From positions 1 to 9,964 of the forward strand of contig CAZFJW010000046.1 of assembly GCA_964519355.1 (NCBI GenBank): a stretch of 9,964 bases of DNA, written 5' to 3'. Made by a program: the position numbers and the translations under genes. Shown here piece after piece: positions 1-7,370 of the stretch. Source of the DNA: CAZBEA01 sp964519355 (GTDB lineage Bacteria; Patescibacteriota; Microgenomatia; Levybacterales; GWA1-39-11). Numbering within the stretch: position 1 is the first letter of the stretch; every line of letters begins with the position of its first letter. The notes under the pieces are model-generated. The model searched no databases. It was not told the DNA's origin and saw only the letters and a list, made by a program, of their open reading frames with translations.

Positions 1-1129
1 CAAATGCGTCGTCAAAGTCTTTTTTTACAAGAGTTCTGACCTGCATCGCTTTTTTATAGTATGCGTCGTAATATCCAGACGAGAGTGTATATGTTCCAAG
101 CATTATCCTTCTTTTTGCTTCTTTCCCAAAATATGACCTTTCATGACCGAATCGCACTCCGTCATAACGGGCTAAGTTTGATGAGACTTCAGAAGGTTGA
201 ATAATATAGTAAGTAGCGATTCCGTATTCTGTGTGCGGAAGTGAGACTTCTTCAAAAATGGCACCAAGCCCTTCAAGGGTTTTGAGTGATTCATCAAAAA
301 TTTTCTTAACATTTGGAGAAAGACCTGAGGCTGTGAATTCTTTTGGAATACCAACTCGGAGTCCCTTTATGTCTTTTTTGATAGATTGAAGATATGATGT
401 TTTTTCATCTGGTGATTGTCGAATTGTTGCATCATACCCATCTGCTCCTTGGGTTATTTCCAAAATTTGTGCTGAGTCTTCAACTGTTTTTGTAAAATGG
501 CCGATAGAGTCCAGAGATGACGCCATTGCAATTACCCCGTAACGAGGAACAAGGCCATACGTAGGTTTAAGCCCAACAGTGTTTGTAAAAGATGCTGGAA
601 GTCGAATGGATCCTCCAGTATCTGTTCCTGTGGCAAATGTTGCAAAAGAGGATGCAATTGCAGCTGCTGATCCGGATGAGGATCCTCCAGGGACATACTC
701 TTTATTCCATGGATTTTTTGTATTGCCATATTCAGAATTTTCTCCACTGGATCCGTGTGCCCACGCGTCATGGTTGAGTTTGCCCAGCGAAATTGCACCT
801 TCATGGTCGAGTCTATTAGTAGCTGTTGAGGAGTATGCAGGGATGTAGTTTTCAAGAAGTCTGGAAGCAGCTGTTGTTCTGACGCCTTTGGTCAGGAACA
901 TATCCTTTATTCCGTATGGGACTCCATGTAGGGGAGAAGTGGGAGTTGTATTATCTAGTTTTTTTGCCTTTTCGAGTGCACTTTCATCTAACGTTATGAA
1001 AGAATTGATCTCTTTATCAAATTTTTGAATTCTTTCAAGATAGGCTTTTACAATCTCTGTTACAGAAAATTTTTTGGTTTTATATCCGTCGATGATAGAT
1101 GAGATTGTAAGGTTGGTTACGTCTGTCAT
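1..1129 (-). CDS. gatA: Aspartyl/glutamyl-tRNA amidotransferase subunit A (3' end cut by window edge)
   Basis: Amidase-signature subunit of the GatCAB complex, which converts misacylated Glu-tRNA(Gln) and/or Asp-tRNA(Asn) to the amidated form; GatA hydrolyses glutamine to supply ammonia. About 376 codons are visible from the ATG at 1129, out of a usual 480 or so; the C-terminus lies beyond base 1. The Ser-cisSer-Lys triad is intact: Lys75 in HGVPYGIKD, Ser150 in PGGSSSGS and Ser174 in TGTDTGGSIRLPAS, with the same spacing as K79/S154/S178 of the known enzyme. The segment GKLNHDAWAHGSSGENSEYG differs from the commoner NMDEFAMGSSTENS form but has the same architecture. It starts 5 bp after the gatC stop with neither a Shine-Dalgarno nor a -10 box of its own, so it is probably coupled to gatC. 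gatB is not in the window and may lie further downstream. Confidence 0.96.
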   Translation of the reverse strand, partial: MTDVTNLTISSIIDGYKTKKFSVTEIVKAYLERIQKFDKEINSFITLDESALEKAKKLDNTTPTSPLHGVPYGIKDMFLTKGVRTTAASRLLENYIPAYSSTATNRLDHEGAISLGKLNHDAWAHGSSGENSEYGNTKNPWNKEYVPGGSSSGSAAAIASSFATFATGTDTGGSIRLPASFTNTVGLKPTYGLVPRYGVIAMASSLDSIGHFTKTVEDSAQILEITQGADGYDATIRQSPDEKTSYLQSIKKDIKGLRVGIPKEFTASGLSPNVKKIFDESLKTLEGLGAIFEEVSLPHTEYGIATYYIIQPSEVSSNLARYDGVRFGHERSYFGKEAKRRIMLGTYTLSSGYYDAYYKKAMQVRTLVKKDFDDAF

Positions 1130-1134
1130 AAAAT

Positions 1135-1425
1135 TTAAGCAGTTGTATCCACAAGTTTTTCAACTTTGAACATATTGTTATGTTTGGTTTCTGTTCCAGA
1201 TAGGGCATCCTCTTGGGACAAACAATCATCTGAGAACTGATCCGATCTGGTTCTATTCGTAAGACCTGTTACTTGTGCCGTGGGTTTTATATCTGAGGTG
1301 TCTATTGCGTCAAGTTTTTCAATGTATCCCACAATATTGCCAAGTTGTTCTTCAAATTCCTTTTCTTCATCTTGTGTGACTGTAAGATTTGCAAGTTTGG
1401 CGACCTTATTAATGTCAATTTTCAT
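1135..1425 (-). CDS. gatC: Aspartyl/glutamyl-tRNA amidotransferase subunit C
   Basis: Small 96-residue GatC, the clamp that holds GatA and GatB together in the tRNA-dependent amidotransferase. The N-terminal half is typical: INKVAKLANLTVTQDEE (about 5-21), then a helix with QLGNIVGYIEKLDAIDTSDIKPT (about 27-49). The C-terminal half, usually LREDEV followed by NAP and VPKVL, is more divergent here (TRSDQF, then ALSGTETKHNNMFKVEKLV). Length is normal for the family. It lies 46 bp after the asparaginase-like gene and 5 bp before gatA. No Shine-Dalgarno precedes the ATG. Instead a perfect TATAAT ends exactly 6 nt before it, with a -35 at 17 bp, so transcription probably begins at or next to the start codon. 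Confidence 0.93.
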   Translation of the reverse strand: MKIDINKVAKLANLTVTQDEEKEFEEQLGNIVGYIEKLDAIDTSDIKPTAQVTGLTNRTRSDQFSDDCLSQEDALSGTETKHNNMFKVEKLVDTTA

Positions 1426-1431
1426 AGAGTT

Positions 1432-1460
1432 ATTATATGTGCTTGGGGCTGTTTAGACAA
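1432..1460 (-). promoter_or_regulatory. Promoter of gatC-gatA, leaderless geometry
   Basis: On the minus strand, TTGTCT (1460-1455), a 17-bp spacer and a perfect TATAAT (1437-1432). Six bases (AACTCT) separate the -10 from the ATG, which places the expected transcription start on the A of the start codon. This is seen directly; promoter activity is inferred. The spacer also contains a 5-bp inverted repeat GCTTG/CAAGC with a 12-nt loop, probably incidental. Confidence 0.7.
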
Positions 1461-1471
1461 GCTCGTATGTT

Positions 1472-1987
1472 TTATTTATTAAACAGTGAAGTAAATCTGC
1501 CTTCTGAGAGATTTTTTACAACTTCCTCAGGAGTGAATGTGTGTGAATTCATGCATACATATATTCCGGATCTCATATCCTGAAGTTTTGCAACGCTATA
1601 TCCTAAGTTATAGGGCCCGTCTGAAGGAGAAAATCCAAGAATTGGAATCATTGAAGCTGTTAATACGATTGCTTTATCAGTACTTTTTAGGTTGGCTTTA
1701 AGGAATCGTGCAGTATCAGGAACAGTGTATGTTCCATGAGTAATAAGTATTTTTTTATGTGGGCTCTTTTCAATTGTTTCTATTATTTTTTCCCGATCAG
1801 AATCTGTAATGGCACGGCTATCCTTCATGCAGATAGTTGCGTATTCAAATTTGTAATCGTAACTTTTAAGTCCGTCCATAAATGAGGGGATAATGCTCCT
1901 TTCACTCGGTATCACAGTGTCTTTAGTTCCATCGTAATATGAATCAATTGTTCCACCAGTAATAATGACATGAATAGTCTCTGACAT
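1472..1987 (-). CDS. Half-length asparaginase-like protein (N-terminal domain only)
   Basis: 171-residue protein matching only the N-terminal domain of type I/II L-asparaginases (about 330 residues). Family marks: IITGGTIDSYYDG (8-20) with the nucleophile-type Thr13; KDSRAITDSD (55-64); ITHGTYTVPDTARFL (82-96); VLTASMIP (108-115); SDGPYNLGYSVAK (122-134). In full-length enzymes the second motif reads HGTDT and a lysine (K162 of E. coli AnsB) completes a Thr-Asp-Lys triad. Here the Asp is Tyr87, and the position aligned with the Lys appears to be Met138. Short asparaginase-domain proteins are known in many bacteria without a firm role. It sits between gatD and gatC, 12 bp after the gatD stop, with its own extended -10 box. 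Activity as a classical asparaginase is doubtful; the substrate is unknown. Confidence 0.85.
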   Translation of the reverse strand: MSETIHVIITGGTIDSYYDGTKDTVIPSERSIIPSFMDGLKSYDYKFEYATICMKDSRAITDSDREKIIETIEKSPHKKILITHGTYTVPDTARFLKANLKSTDKAIVLTASMIPILGFSPSDGPYNLGYSVAKLQDMRSGIYVCMNSHTFTPEEVVKNLSEGRFTSLFNK

Positions 1988-1993
1988 ACAGAT

Positions 1994-2002
1994 ATTATAT
2001 CA
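1994..2002 (-). promoter_or_regulatory. Extended -10 promoter of the asparaginase-like gene
   Basis: Minus strand TGA-TATAAT (2002-1994), then 6 nt (ATCTGT), then ATG. The TGA is both the gatD stop codon and the TGn extension, and the entire 12-bp intergenic spacer is the -10 plus N6. No convincing -35 is seen at 16-18 bp, as is common for extended -10 promoters. Leaderless start predicted. Confidence 0.6.
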
Positions 2003-2770
2003 AATAGTCTTAATAAGGTTATCTTTTGTTCTTTTCTCAGTACTATCTTCCAGCTGTGTTAACTTTATTGATTTTTTATATTTTATTTCAATTGCTTTTT
2101 GCATTAGCCAGTCAGCAAGTTCTGGATTCTTAGGGAGAATTGGCCCGTGGAGATAAGACCCAATTGCGTTTTTATATATAATTCCTTCAGTTAGATCTTT
2201 TCCGTTATTTCCAAACCCTCTCTGAATATGAGCAAATGCTTGTGATTTGTCTTCAAGATACGTTCTTCCGCCATGATTTTCAAATCCAACAATAGGGGTG
2301 ATGGGTAGGTTCGATTGTGAATGTGCAATAGAAGCTATTACATTTCCAATAAGTCTTGGGGCATTGCTCCCGGGATTTTCAGTAAAACAAGGGAAAATTC
2401 CGAGGCCTGGAAGTTTTTTATTATCTGCTGTTATGTAATATTTCCCCAGGAATTGATAGGCTCCACAGATAAAGAGTCCTGGCGTATTGTTTTCAACCTT
2501 TTCTTTTAAGAGTTTGCCTTTTTTTGTGAACAAGTCATCATTTACAATTTCTTGTTGTGTATCTTGTGCTCCACCCATAAAAATTAAATCGCATGTTTCA
2601 AGTAAGGCAGGATCAGAATCAATAGAAATATTTTCAATTACCACATCTATACCTCTCCACTCGCATCGTTTTTGGAGCACGATGATGTTGCCCCTGTCTC
2701 CATATGTATTCATAAGCTCTGGATATAACCAGGCAATTTTTATTGAGTATTTTTGAGATAAAGTTTTCAT
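2000..2770 (-). CDS. gatD: Lipid II isoglutaminyl synthase, glutaminase subunit GatD
   Basis: 256-residue CobB/CobQ-like class I glutamine amidotransferase that supplies ammonia to MurT for amidation of D-glutamate in the peptidoglycan stem peptide. It begins with IKIAWLYPELMNTYGDRGN (10-28), a typical GatD start, followed by LIFMGGAQD (62-70). The nucleophile is Cys102 in GLFICGAYQFLGKYY, the partner His208 in AIGSYLHGPILPKNPELAD, and Arg139 in NAPRLIGN is the probable substrate-binding arginine. The C-terminal 30 or so residues (KLTQLEDSTEKRTKD) are charged and look disordered. Its ATG overlaps the murT stop (ATGA), with no Shine-Dalgarno beyond a weak GGA, so it is probably translated by coupling to murT in equal amounts. 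The gene symbol refers to the MurT partner, not to archaeal GatDE. Confidence 0.94.
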   Translation of the reverse strand: MKTLSQKYSIKIAWLYPELMNTYGDRGNIIVLQKRCEWRGIDVVIENISIDSDPALLETCDLIFMGGAQDTQQEIVNDDLFTKKGKLLKEKVENNTPGLFICGAYQFLGKYYITADNKKLPGLGIFPCFTENPGSNAPRLIGNVIASIAHSQSNLPITPIVGFENHGGRTYLEDKSQAFAHIQRGFGNNGKDLTEGIIYKNAIGSYLHGPILPKNPELADWLMQKAIEIKYKKSIKLTQLEDSTEKRTKDNLIKTI

Positions 2771-4062
2771 AAAAGTTTTTTTCCAGTCAGTATTTGTCTT
2801 GTTTCAAGCATTCCCGAGTATGTTGCAAGGATATAGAGCGTCTGTTCTTTTGGGGTCTTATTAATTGATTCATGTAGTGCGTCTTCAAGTTTTTCATTTA
2901 TTGTGTATGTGGATTCTGATATGCCTGTATATTTTATTCTGATTGTCATGTCGAGTGCTCTATCACCGGAAATTGTTATAGTTCTTGATTCTTTTAAGTT
3001 TTCAAAATCTACATCCCAAATCCATGAGATATCGCGTCCATCTGGTATTCTGTCATTTAAAACAAGTACTATTGATGGGTTTTTATCTTTTGAGAGAACT
3101 GCTTGGATTGATTGATTGAATCCTGTTGGATTCTTTGAGAGAAGAATAACAATATTTTTATCTCTCACTTTAATTTCTTCCTGTCTTCCGAATGCAGGTT
3201 TGAAGTTTTGTAAAACAGTTTCTATACTTTTTGGTTCTATCCCAAATACCTTTTGTGCTGCAAGAGCTGCTGCGTTGATATTGTATCTGTTGTAGTCACC
3301 CAGGAGCGGGTTGGAAAGTGTGGGAAAGGTTTGAGTTGGTTTATGAGTGAATTTACATGAGGGGCAAGAGAAAAGACCCATGTGAGAATATGACAATTTT
3401 TTAAATTCGAGCTTTGCAGAACAATGAGGACAGTATAGGAAGTCAGAATCGTGAGATGAAATTTTGGAATTCATAAATTTTTCATCCAGACCAAAATAAA
3501 AAGAATGAAGACCTGAATTTTCGCCTATATATCTAAGCTGCGGATCATCGCCGTTGATTATTAATTTTGTTTTTTTGGGAATTTTAAGAAGTGCACTTTG
3601 CCATTTTTTTGCAATTGAATTTACTTCTCCATATCGGTCAAGCTGATCGCGAAATAAGTTCAGCACAAGTATCGCATCAGGGGTAATTGCTTCAGTTACA
3701 TGCTGAAGTGAATTCTCATCAACTTCAAGAATTGCTGCGTCGTATGGAATATGCCCTTTTACATTGGCATGGGAGATAAAAGTAGAGGCAATGCCATTTA
3801 ATAGATTTGCCCCTTCCTGGTTGCTAAAAACCGAGTTATTATTTTTTTGAAGAATTTCAACCAGAAGTTTGGTAGTTGTAGTTTTACCATTGGTTCCCGC
3901 CACAAGAATTAGCTTGAGATTAGGATTTTTAGAAATGAGTTTTTGAAGAAACTTCTTGTTGGTCTTTAGTGCGACATGTCCTGGCCATGTTGATCCGGAT
4001 CTTTTTACAATTTTTTTGGAAATTAACTCTATGCTTTTACCAAGGATAATTTCTTTGTGCAT
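2767..4062 (-). CDS. murT: Lipid II isoglutaminyl synthase, Mur ligase subunit MurT
   Basis: 431-residue Mur-ligase-family protein that, with GatD, uses ATP to convert D-Glu to D-isoglutamine in lipid II at the cytoplasmic face of the membrane. Domains seen: short N-terminal segment with GSTWPGHVAL (23-32); central ATPase with P-loop AGTNGKTTTTKLL (55-67), LNLFRDQLDRYGEV (134-147) and NGDDPQLRY (170-178). A Cys4 zinc ribbon characteristic of MurT is inserted in the middle domain: CPHC (211-214) and CPSC (233-236). The C-terminal domain (DUF1727-type) carries DGRDISWIWDVDFE (341-354), where Asp344 probably corresponds to the acidic residue completing the active site with GatD. It starts 20 bp after htpX with TATAAT 7 nt before the ATG, and overlaps gatD by 4 bp. 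MurT/GatD is best known from Gram-positive bacteria, which suggests a monoderm-like wall. Confidence 0.95.
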   Translation of the reverse strand: MHKEIILGKSIELISKKIVKRSGSTWPGHVALKTNKKFLQKLISKNPNLKLILVAGTNGKTTTTKLLVEILQKNNNSVFSNQEGANLLNGIASTFISHANVKGHIPYDAAILEVDENSLQHVTEAITPDAILVLNLFRDQLDRYGEVNSIAKKWQSALLKIPKKTKLIINGDDPQLRYIGENSGLHSFYFGLDEKFMNSKISSHDSDFLYCPHCSAKLEFKKLSYSHMGLFSCPSCKFTHKPTQTFPTLSNPLLGDYNRYNINAAALAAQKVFGIEPKSIETVLQNFKPAFGRQEEIKVRDKNIVILLSKNPTGFNQSIQAVLSKDKNPSIVLVLNDRIPDGRDISWIWDVDFENLKESRTITISGDRALDMTIRIKYTGISESTYTINEKLEDALHESINKTPKEQTLYILATYSGMLETRQILTGKKLL

Positions 4063-4069
4063 GAATTTT

Positions 4070-4075
4070 ATTATA
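4070..4075 (-). promoter_or_regulatory. -10 box directly upstream of murT
   Basis: Perfect TATAAT on the minus strand (4075-4070), 7 nt before the murT ATG, inside the 20-bp gap after htpX. No recognisable -35 and no TGn extension, so it rests on the hexamer and its position, which match those at gatC and the asparaginase-like gene. Confidence 0.5.
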
Positions 4076-4082
4076 AAGCTTT

Positions 4083-4979
4083 TTACATAGCCCGAAGTAT
4101 CTTGATTCTTTCCTCAACAGGAGGGTGGGTGGAAAAAAGGTGAACAAACCATGATTTTTCCTTCTTGCCCTTGAATGGATTTGAAATATAGAAGTGAGCT
4201 GTGGCAGTGTTGGCGTGTCTAAGTTGAGTATTATCCTGCGAAATTTTCTCAAGCGCTCTGGCAAGTCCTTCCGGATATCGTGTTAGAAGAGCACCTGAAG
4301 CGTCAGCAAGAAATTCTCTTTTCCGTGAGACTGCAAGTTGAACAATGGTAGCAGCAATTGGAGCAAGAATTGCAACAACAAGTGCAAGAACCAGGAAAAT
4401 AGCATTGCCGCTTTTCCTGTCGTTATCGCCAGAAAGTCCTCCCCACCATAAGGCTCTCATAAATCCATCTGCGAGTATTGCAATGCTGCCGGCGATAATA
4501 GAGACTATTCCCATGAGTCTAGTGTCGTAATTCTTAACATGTGAAAGTTCATGCGCGATAACTCCTTCGAGCTCAATCTTCTCAAGTCTTTCAAGAATAC
4601 CGGTTGTGGCCGCAACTACAGCATGCTTTGGATCGCGTCCCGTTGCAAATGCATTGAGTGCTGGGTCATTAATTACATAGACTCGAGGCATGGGCTGGCC
4701 GTTTCCAATAGAGAGATTTTCAACAATCCTATATAGTTCTGGGTAGTCTGATTTTGTGGCAGGTTTTGCACCTGACATTGAAAGTACAAGCCGATCAGAG
4801 TAGAAGTATGAAAAAAATGACATTAAACCTGAAATTATGAGCATTATCCCAACAAATGGCAGTCCATACCCAAGGGTTTTTGAAAATATGTATGAAATTA
4901 TTCCAAAAAATAAGATGAAGAAGAGAATAAGAAGAATGCTTTTTCTTTTGTTGGAACCAATTGCGTTATATACCGTCAT
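4083..4979 (-). CDS. htpX: HtpX-like M48 zinc metalloprotease, membrane bound
   Basis: 298-residue membrane protease of the M48B (HtpX) family, involved in degrading misfolded membrane proteins. Two hydrophobic helices near the N-terminus (about 14-33 and 39-57), then the catalytic zinc site HELSH at 143-147 (IAHELSHVKNYDTR) with Glu222 in KREFLADASGA as third ligand. Two further hydrophobic segments (about 155-173 and 193-216) lie between them, as in the family. The usual VYVINDPALNAFATGRDP (100-117) and terminal LFSTHPPVEERIKIL (281-295) are present. Length is normal. It follows lemA by 25 bp; lemA-htpX adjacency is common in bacteria and supports both names. No Shine-Dalgarno is seen; an extended -10 box ends 8 nt before the ATG. 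Confidence 0.95.
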   Translation of the reverse strand: MTVYNAIGSNKRKSILLILFFILFFGIISYIFSKTLGYGLPFVGIMLIISGLMSFFSYFYSDRLVLSMSGAKPATKSDYPELYRIVENLSIGNGQPMPRVYVINDPALNAFATGRDPKHAVVAATTGILERLEKIELEGVIAHELSHVKNYDTRLMGIVSIIAGSIAILADGFMRALWWGGLSGDNDRKSGNAIFLVLALVVAILAPIAATIVQLAVSRKREFLADASGALLTRYPEGLARALEKISQDNTQLRHANTATAHFYISNPFKGKKEKSWFVHLFSTHPPVEERIKILRAM

Positions 4980-4987
4980 TCAGAATT

Positions 4988-4996
4988 ATTATATCA
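4988..4996 (-). promoter_or_regulatory. Extended -10 promoter of htpX
   Basis: Minus strand TGA-TATAAT (4996-4988), 8 nt upstream of the htpX ATG, in the lemA-htpX gap. The core TTTGATATAAT is identical to that before the asparaginase-like gene. No good -35. A leader of 0-2 nt is predicted. Confidence 0.55.
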
Positions 4997-5004
4997 AAAG
5001 GAGA

Positions 5005-5556
5005 CTAGAAACTTACCTTAACTTCTTTTTTGTCTTCTTCTCCTGCTTCGAAGAATTCTTCTTCTGTAAAGTGGAACATTCCAGCTAAGAGATTGGTTGG
5101 GAACATTTTAAGTTTGGTGTTATAAGATAGTACGTTTGAATTATAGAATTGGCGTGAATAAGAAATTTTATCTTCAGTATCAGTTAGATCACTCTGAAGC
5201 TGTTTGAAGTTGTCGCTTGCCTTGAGTTCTGGATAAGCTTCTGCAACTGCGAAAAGAGATTTGAGTGCGCCCTCAAGCATATTGTCTGCTTTTGCCTTTT
5301 CACCCATGGACCCCGCACTCATGAGAGCAGATCTTGCTTTTGTTACATTTTCAAAGACTTCTTTTTCATGTTTGGCGTATCCTTTTACAGTCTCTACTAA
5401 ATTTGGAATGAGATCAGCACGCCTTTTTAATTGGACTTCAATTCCGCTTCGTGCTTCTTTTATTCGTTCTCTAAGGGTAACAAGTGAGTTATATGTAAGC
5501 CACACAAAAACTACAAGAAGTGCAAGTACGCCTAGTGCAATAAAAAGTGGTGTCAT
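5005..5556 (-). CDS. lemA: LemA family protein
   Basis: 183-residue LemA protein: one N-terminal membrane helix (about 3-22) followed by a long helical domain. The diagnostic block is ARSGIEVQLKRRADLIPNL (35-53) followed by VETVKGYAKHEKEVFENV; then AVAEAYPELKASDNFKQLQ, DTEDKISYSRQFYN and SYNTKLKMFPTNLLAGMF. The acidic C-tail (EEEFFEAGEEDKKE) fits many homologues. Molecular function of LemA is unclear; it often neighbours htpX, as here, and may assist that membrane protease. It starts 32 bp after the polX stop. A TTGACA-17-TAAAAA promoter overlaps the polX stop and ends 7 nt before the ATG, and there is no Shine-Dalgarno. Confidence 0.95.
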   Translation of the reverse strand: MTPLFIALGVLALLVVFVWLTYNSLVTLRERIKEARSGIEVQLKRRADLIPNLVETVKGYAKHEKEVFENVTKARSALMSAGSMGEKAKADNMLEGALKSLFAVAEAYPELKASDNFKQLQSDLTDTEDKISYSRQFYNSNVLSYNTKLKMFPTNLLAGMFHFTEEEFFEAGEEDKKEVKVSF

Positions 5557-5563
5557 AACTATA

Positions 5564-5592
5564 TTTTTACTAATTTATTACAGATTTGTCAA
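5564..5592 (-). promoter_or_regulatory. Promoter of lemA
   Basis: Minus strand TTGACA (5592-5587, perfect), 17-bp spacer, TAAAAA (5569-5564, 4 of 6 consensus), then 7 nt (TATAGTT) to the ATG. The -35 contains the TGA stop codon of polX. The start of transcription would fall at or one base before the lemA start codon. Confidence 0.55.
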
Positions 5593-7358
5593 ATTGAATT
5601 AATCCATTCGGTAAATTCTGATCTCGGAAGAGTATTGAGGATATGTTTTTTCTCGCACCATCCTCGCCTTGCAACCGAGACTCCATAAAACATGTTATCC
5701 ATATGGGACAGTGCATGACTATCTGTGTTGATTACAAACTTCACTCCGCGATCCTTTGCATCTTTAACCATTATGTCAGGAAGATCGAGTCGTTCAGGCC
5801 ATGCGTTGATCTCTAGCGCTTTATTGTTTTCGGCGACAAATCTAAAAAGTTCGTCCCAGTCAACATCATATCCGGGGCGTTGGTTCAAGAGTCTTCCAGT
5901 GGGGTGGGCAAAAATTTTGGCTTTAGGATGAGCAAGTCCTGATAGAATTCGCTTGGTCATTTTATCTCTTGGCGAGCTGAAAGAGCTGTGAATGGAAACA
6001 ATAGCTGCATCGATAAGATCAAGAGATTTTTCATCTAAAGCTAATTCACCATTAGCTAAAATGTCAACTTCAAGTAAATTAATTATTCGAATACTTTTGT
6101 TACTCTCTTTAATTTGTTCAATTTTTTCTTTTCTTTTTTCCAGTATTGAATAAATTTGATTTTTGGAGTGATTATTTACGCTTGGATTATGTTCTGAAAA
6201 TCCAAAGTACTCATATCCGAGTGTAATTGCTTTTTGAACCATTTCTTCCATTGATGCATCTCCATAATCATGGGAGCTGTCAAGAGGATAGTCAGAATGA
6301 ATATGCATGTCACCTTTAATATCAGAAAGTTGAACTAAATTGGGTAATGAATTTTTTTGAGCAAGTTCGATTTCACCAAGATTTTCTCTGAGTTCAGGTG
6401 GAATCCAATCAAGTCCCAAGTATTTATAAAAGTCTTCTTCTTTCTTAAACTCCACGAGCTTTTTCTCATCATTTAGGAGTTTTATGCCTCGCTCAGAAAG
6501 GGATAGTCCCTTTTTTAAGGCGTATTCACGGAGTGCAACATTGTGATGTTTGCTTCCTGTGAAATGCTGAAGAAGTGATCCAAACTGTTCTGGCGTAAGA
6601 ACGAGAAGGTCTACATGTTTGCCACCGCCAATTAAGATTGATGCAGTTGTAGGTCCCTGTTCAATTACTCTTTCTTTAGCTGGGAAGTCGACAAAGTGCT
6701 GAATTACAGAGGCAGGGTTTTTGGATGTTACAGCTATATCAACATCGCCAATAGTTGAGGACATTCTTCGAAGACTTCCGAGCGGATAGGCTTCTAGAAG
6801 GTAAGGTGATTTTTTTAAATACTCGAGCACCTCTGTTGCAAGAGAAAAAGCTCGTGACAAAACCATCCTATTGGTTTTTGTGGTTCCTGTGGCGTACTCA
6901 CTAATAGCCCGAATTATGTCATCTTGTGATTTCTCACCAAATGATTCTAATTCTGCAATTTGTCCGTCTTCTGCAAGTTTTTTAATATCCTCTATAACTG
7001 TTTTGGGATCCTCAAGATTAAAATGAGTTACAATCTTGAATGCTTTTTTAGGGCCGAATGTTGGTATATCAAGGAGTGGGAACACAGCGGGTGAAATTCC
7101 AGATAAGACTTCTTCAAAATGCTGAACCCTTCCCGTCTCAAAAAGTTCTTCCAGTCTTGATTTAATAGTAGGCCCGATACCTGAAAGATTTTCAAGGGTT
7201 TTTTGTTCGTAGAGGTTTTTGAGTTCAGTTGAGGCGTGTTCAACAGCATCTGCTGCTTTTTGGTATGCGATAATTTGAAACTTATATTTTCTTTCATCTT
7301 TTATCGTGTAAGCAGCTGCGACACTTTTTAAAAGATGGACTATATCTTGGTTGGTCAT
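5589..7358 (-). CDS. polX: DNA polymerase/3'-5' exonuclease PolX
   Basis: 589-residue family X polymerase fused to a PHP phosphoesterase domain, the usual bacterial PolX layout and length (about 570-590); role in gap filling during base excision repair. Order: 8-kDa-like domain with helix-hairpin-helix LSGIGPTIKSRLEELF (58-73) and a second one, IPTFGPKKAFKIV (98-110). The palm has GSLRR (194-198) and the metal site GDVDIAV with Asp205/Asp207, with the third aspartate Asp250 in GKHVDLLVL. The PHP domain has DMHIHSDYPLD (His352, His354), FSEH (Glu389, His390), LLEVDI (Glu430), SIHSSF (His457), FAHPTGRLL (His485) and INTDSHA (Asp546, His548). All metal ligands appear intact, so both activities are plausible. 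First gene of the minus-strand array, divergent from tRNA-Asp. No Shine-Dalgarno; an extended -10 box 12 nt upstream implies a leader of about 6 nt. Confidence 0.96.
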   Translation of the reverse strand: MTNQDIVHLLKSVAAAYTIKDERKYKFQIIAYQKAADAVEHASTELKNLYEQKTLENLSGIGPTIKSRLEELFETGRVQHFEEVLSGISPAVFPLLDIPTFGPKKAFKIVTHFNLEDPKTVIEDIKKLAEDGQIAELESFGEKSQDDIIRAISEYATGTTKTNRMVLSRAFSLATEVLEYLKKSPYLLEAYPLGSLRRMSSTIGDVDIAVTSKNPASVIQHFVDFPAKERVIEQGPTTASILIGGGKHVDLLVLTPEQFGSLLQHFTGSKHHNVALREYALKKGLSLSERGIKLLNDEKKLVEFKKEEDFYKYLGLDWIPPELRENLGEIELAQKNSLPNLVQLSDIKGDMHIHSDYPLDSSHDYGDASMEEMVQKAITLGYEYFGFSEHNPSVNNHSKNQIYSILEKRKEKIEQIKESNKSIRIINLLEVDILANGELALDEKSLDLIDAAIVSIHSSFSSPRDKMTKRILSGLAHPKAKIFAHPTGRLLNQRPGYDVDWDELFRFVAENNKALEINAWPERLDLPDIMVKDAKDRGVKFVINTDSHALSHMDNMFYGVSVARRGWCEKKHILNTLPRSEFTEWINSI

Positions 7359-7370
7359 ATTTATAGCTCT

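Noticed and set aside
579..848. Plus-strand open frame of 89 codons
   Set aside because: Antisense to conserved gatA active-site coding sequence; an artefact of the opposite strand.
532..855. Minus-strand open frame of 107 codons with many Gln, His and Leu
   Set aside because: A shifted frame of gatA; the true frame carries the amidase triad.
4037..4264. Minus-strand open frame of 75 codons at the htpX-murT junction
   Set aside because: Overlaps the conserved htpX C-terminus and the murT start in another frame.
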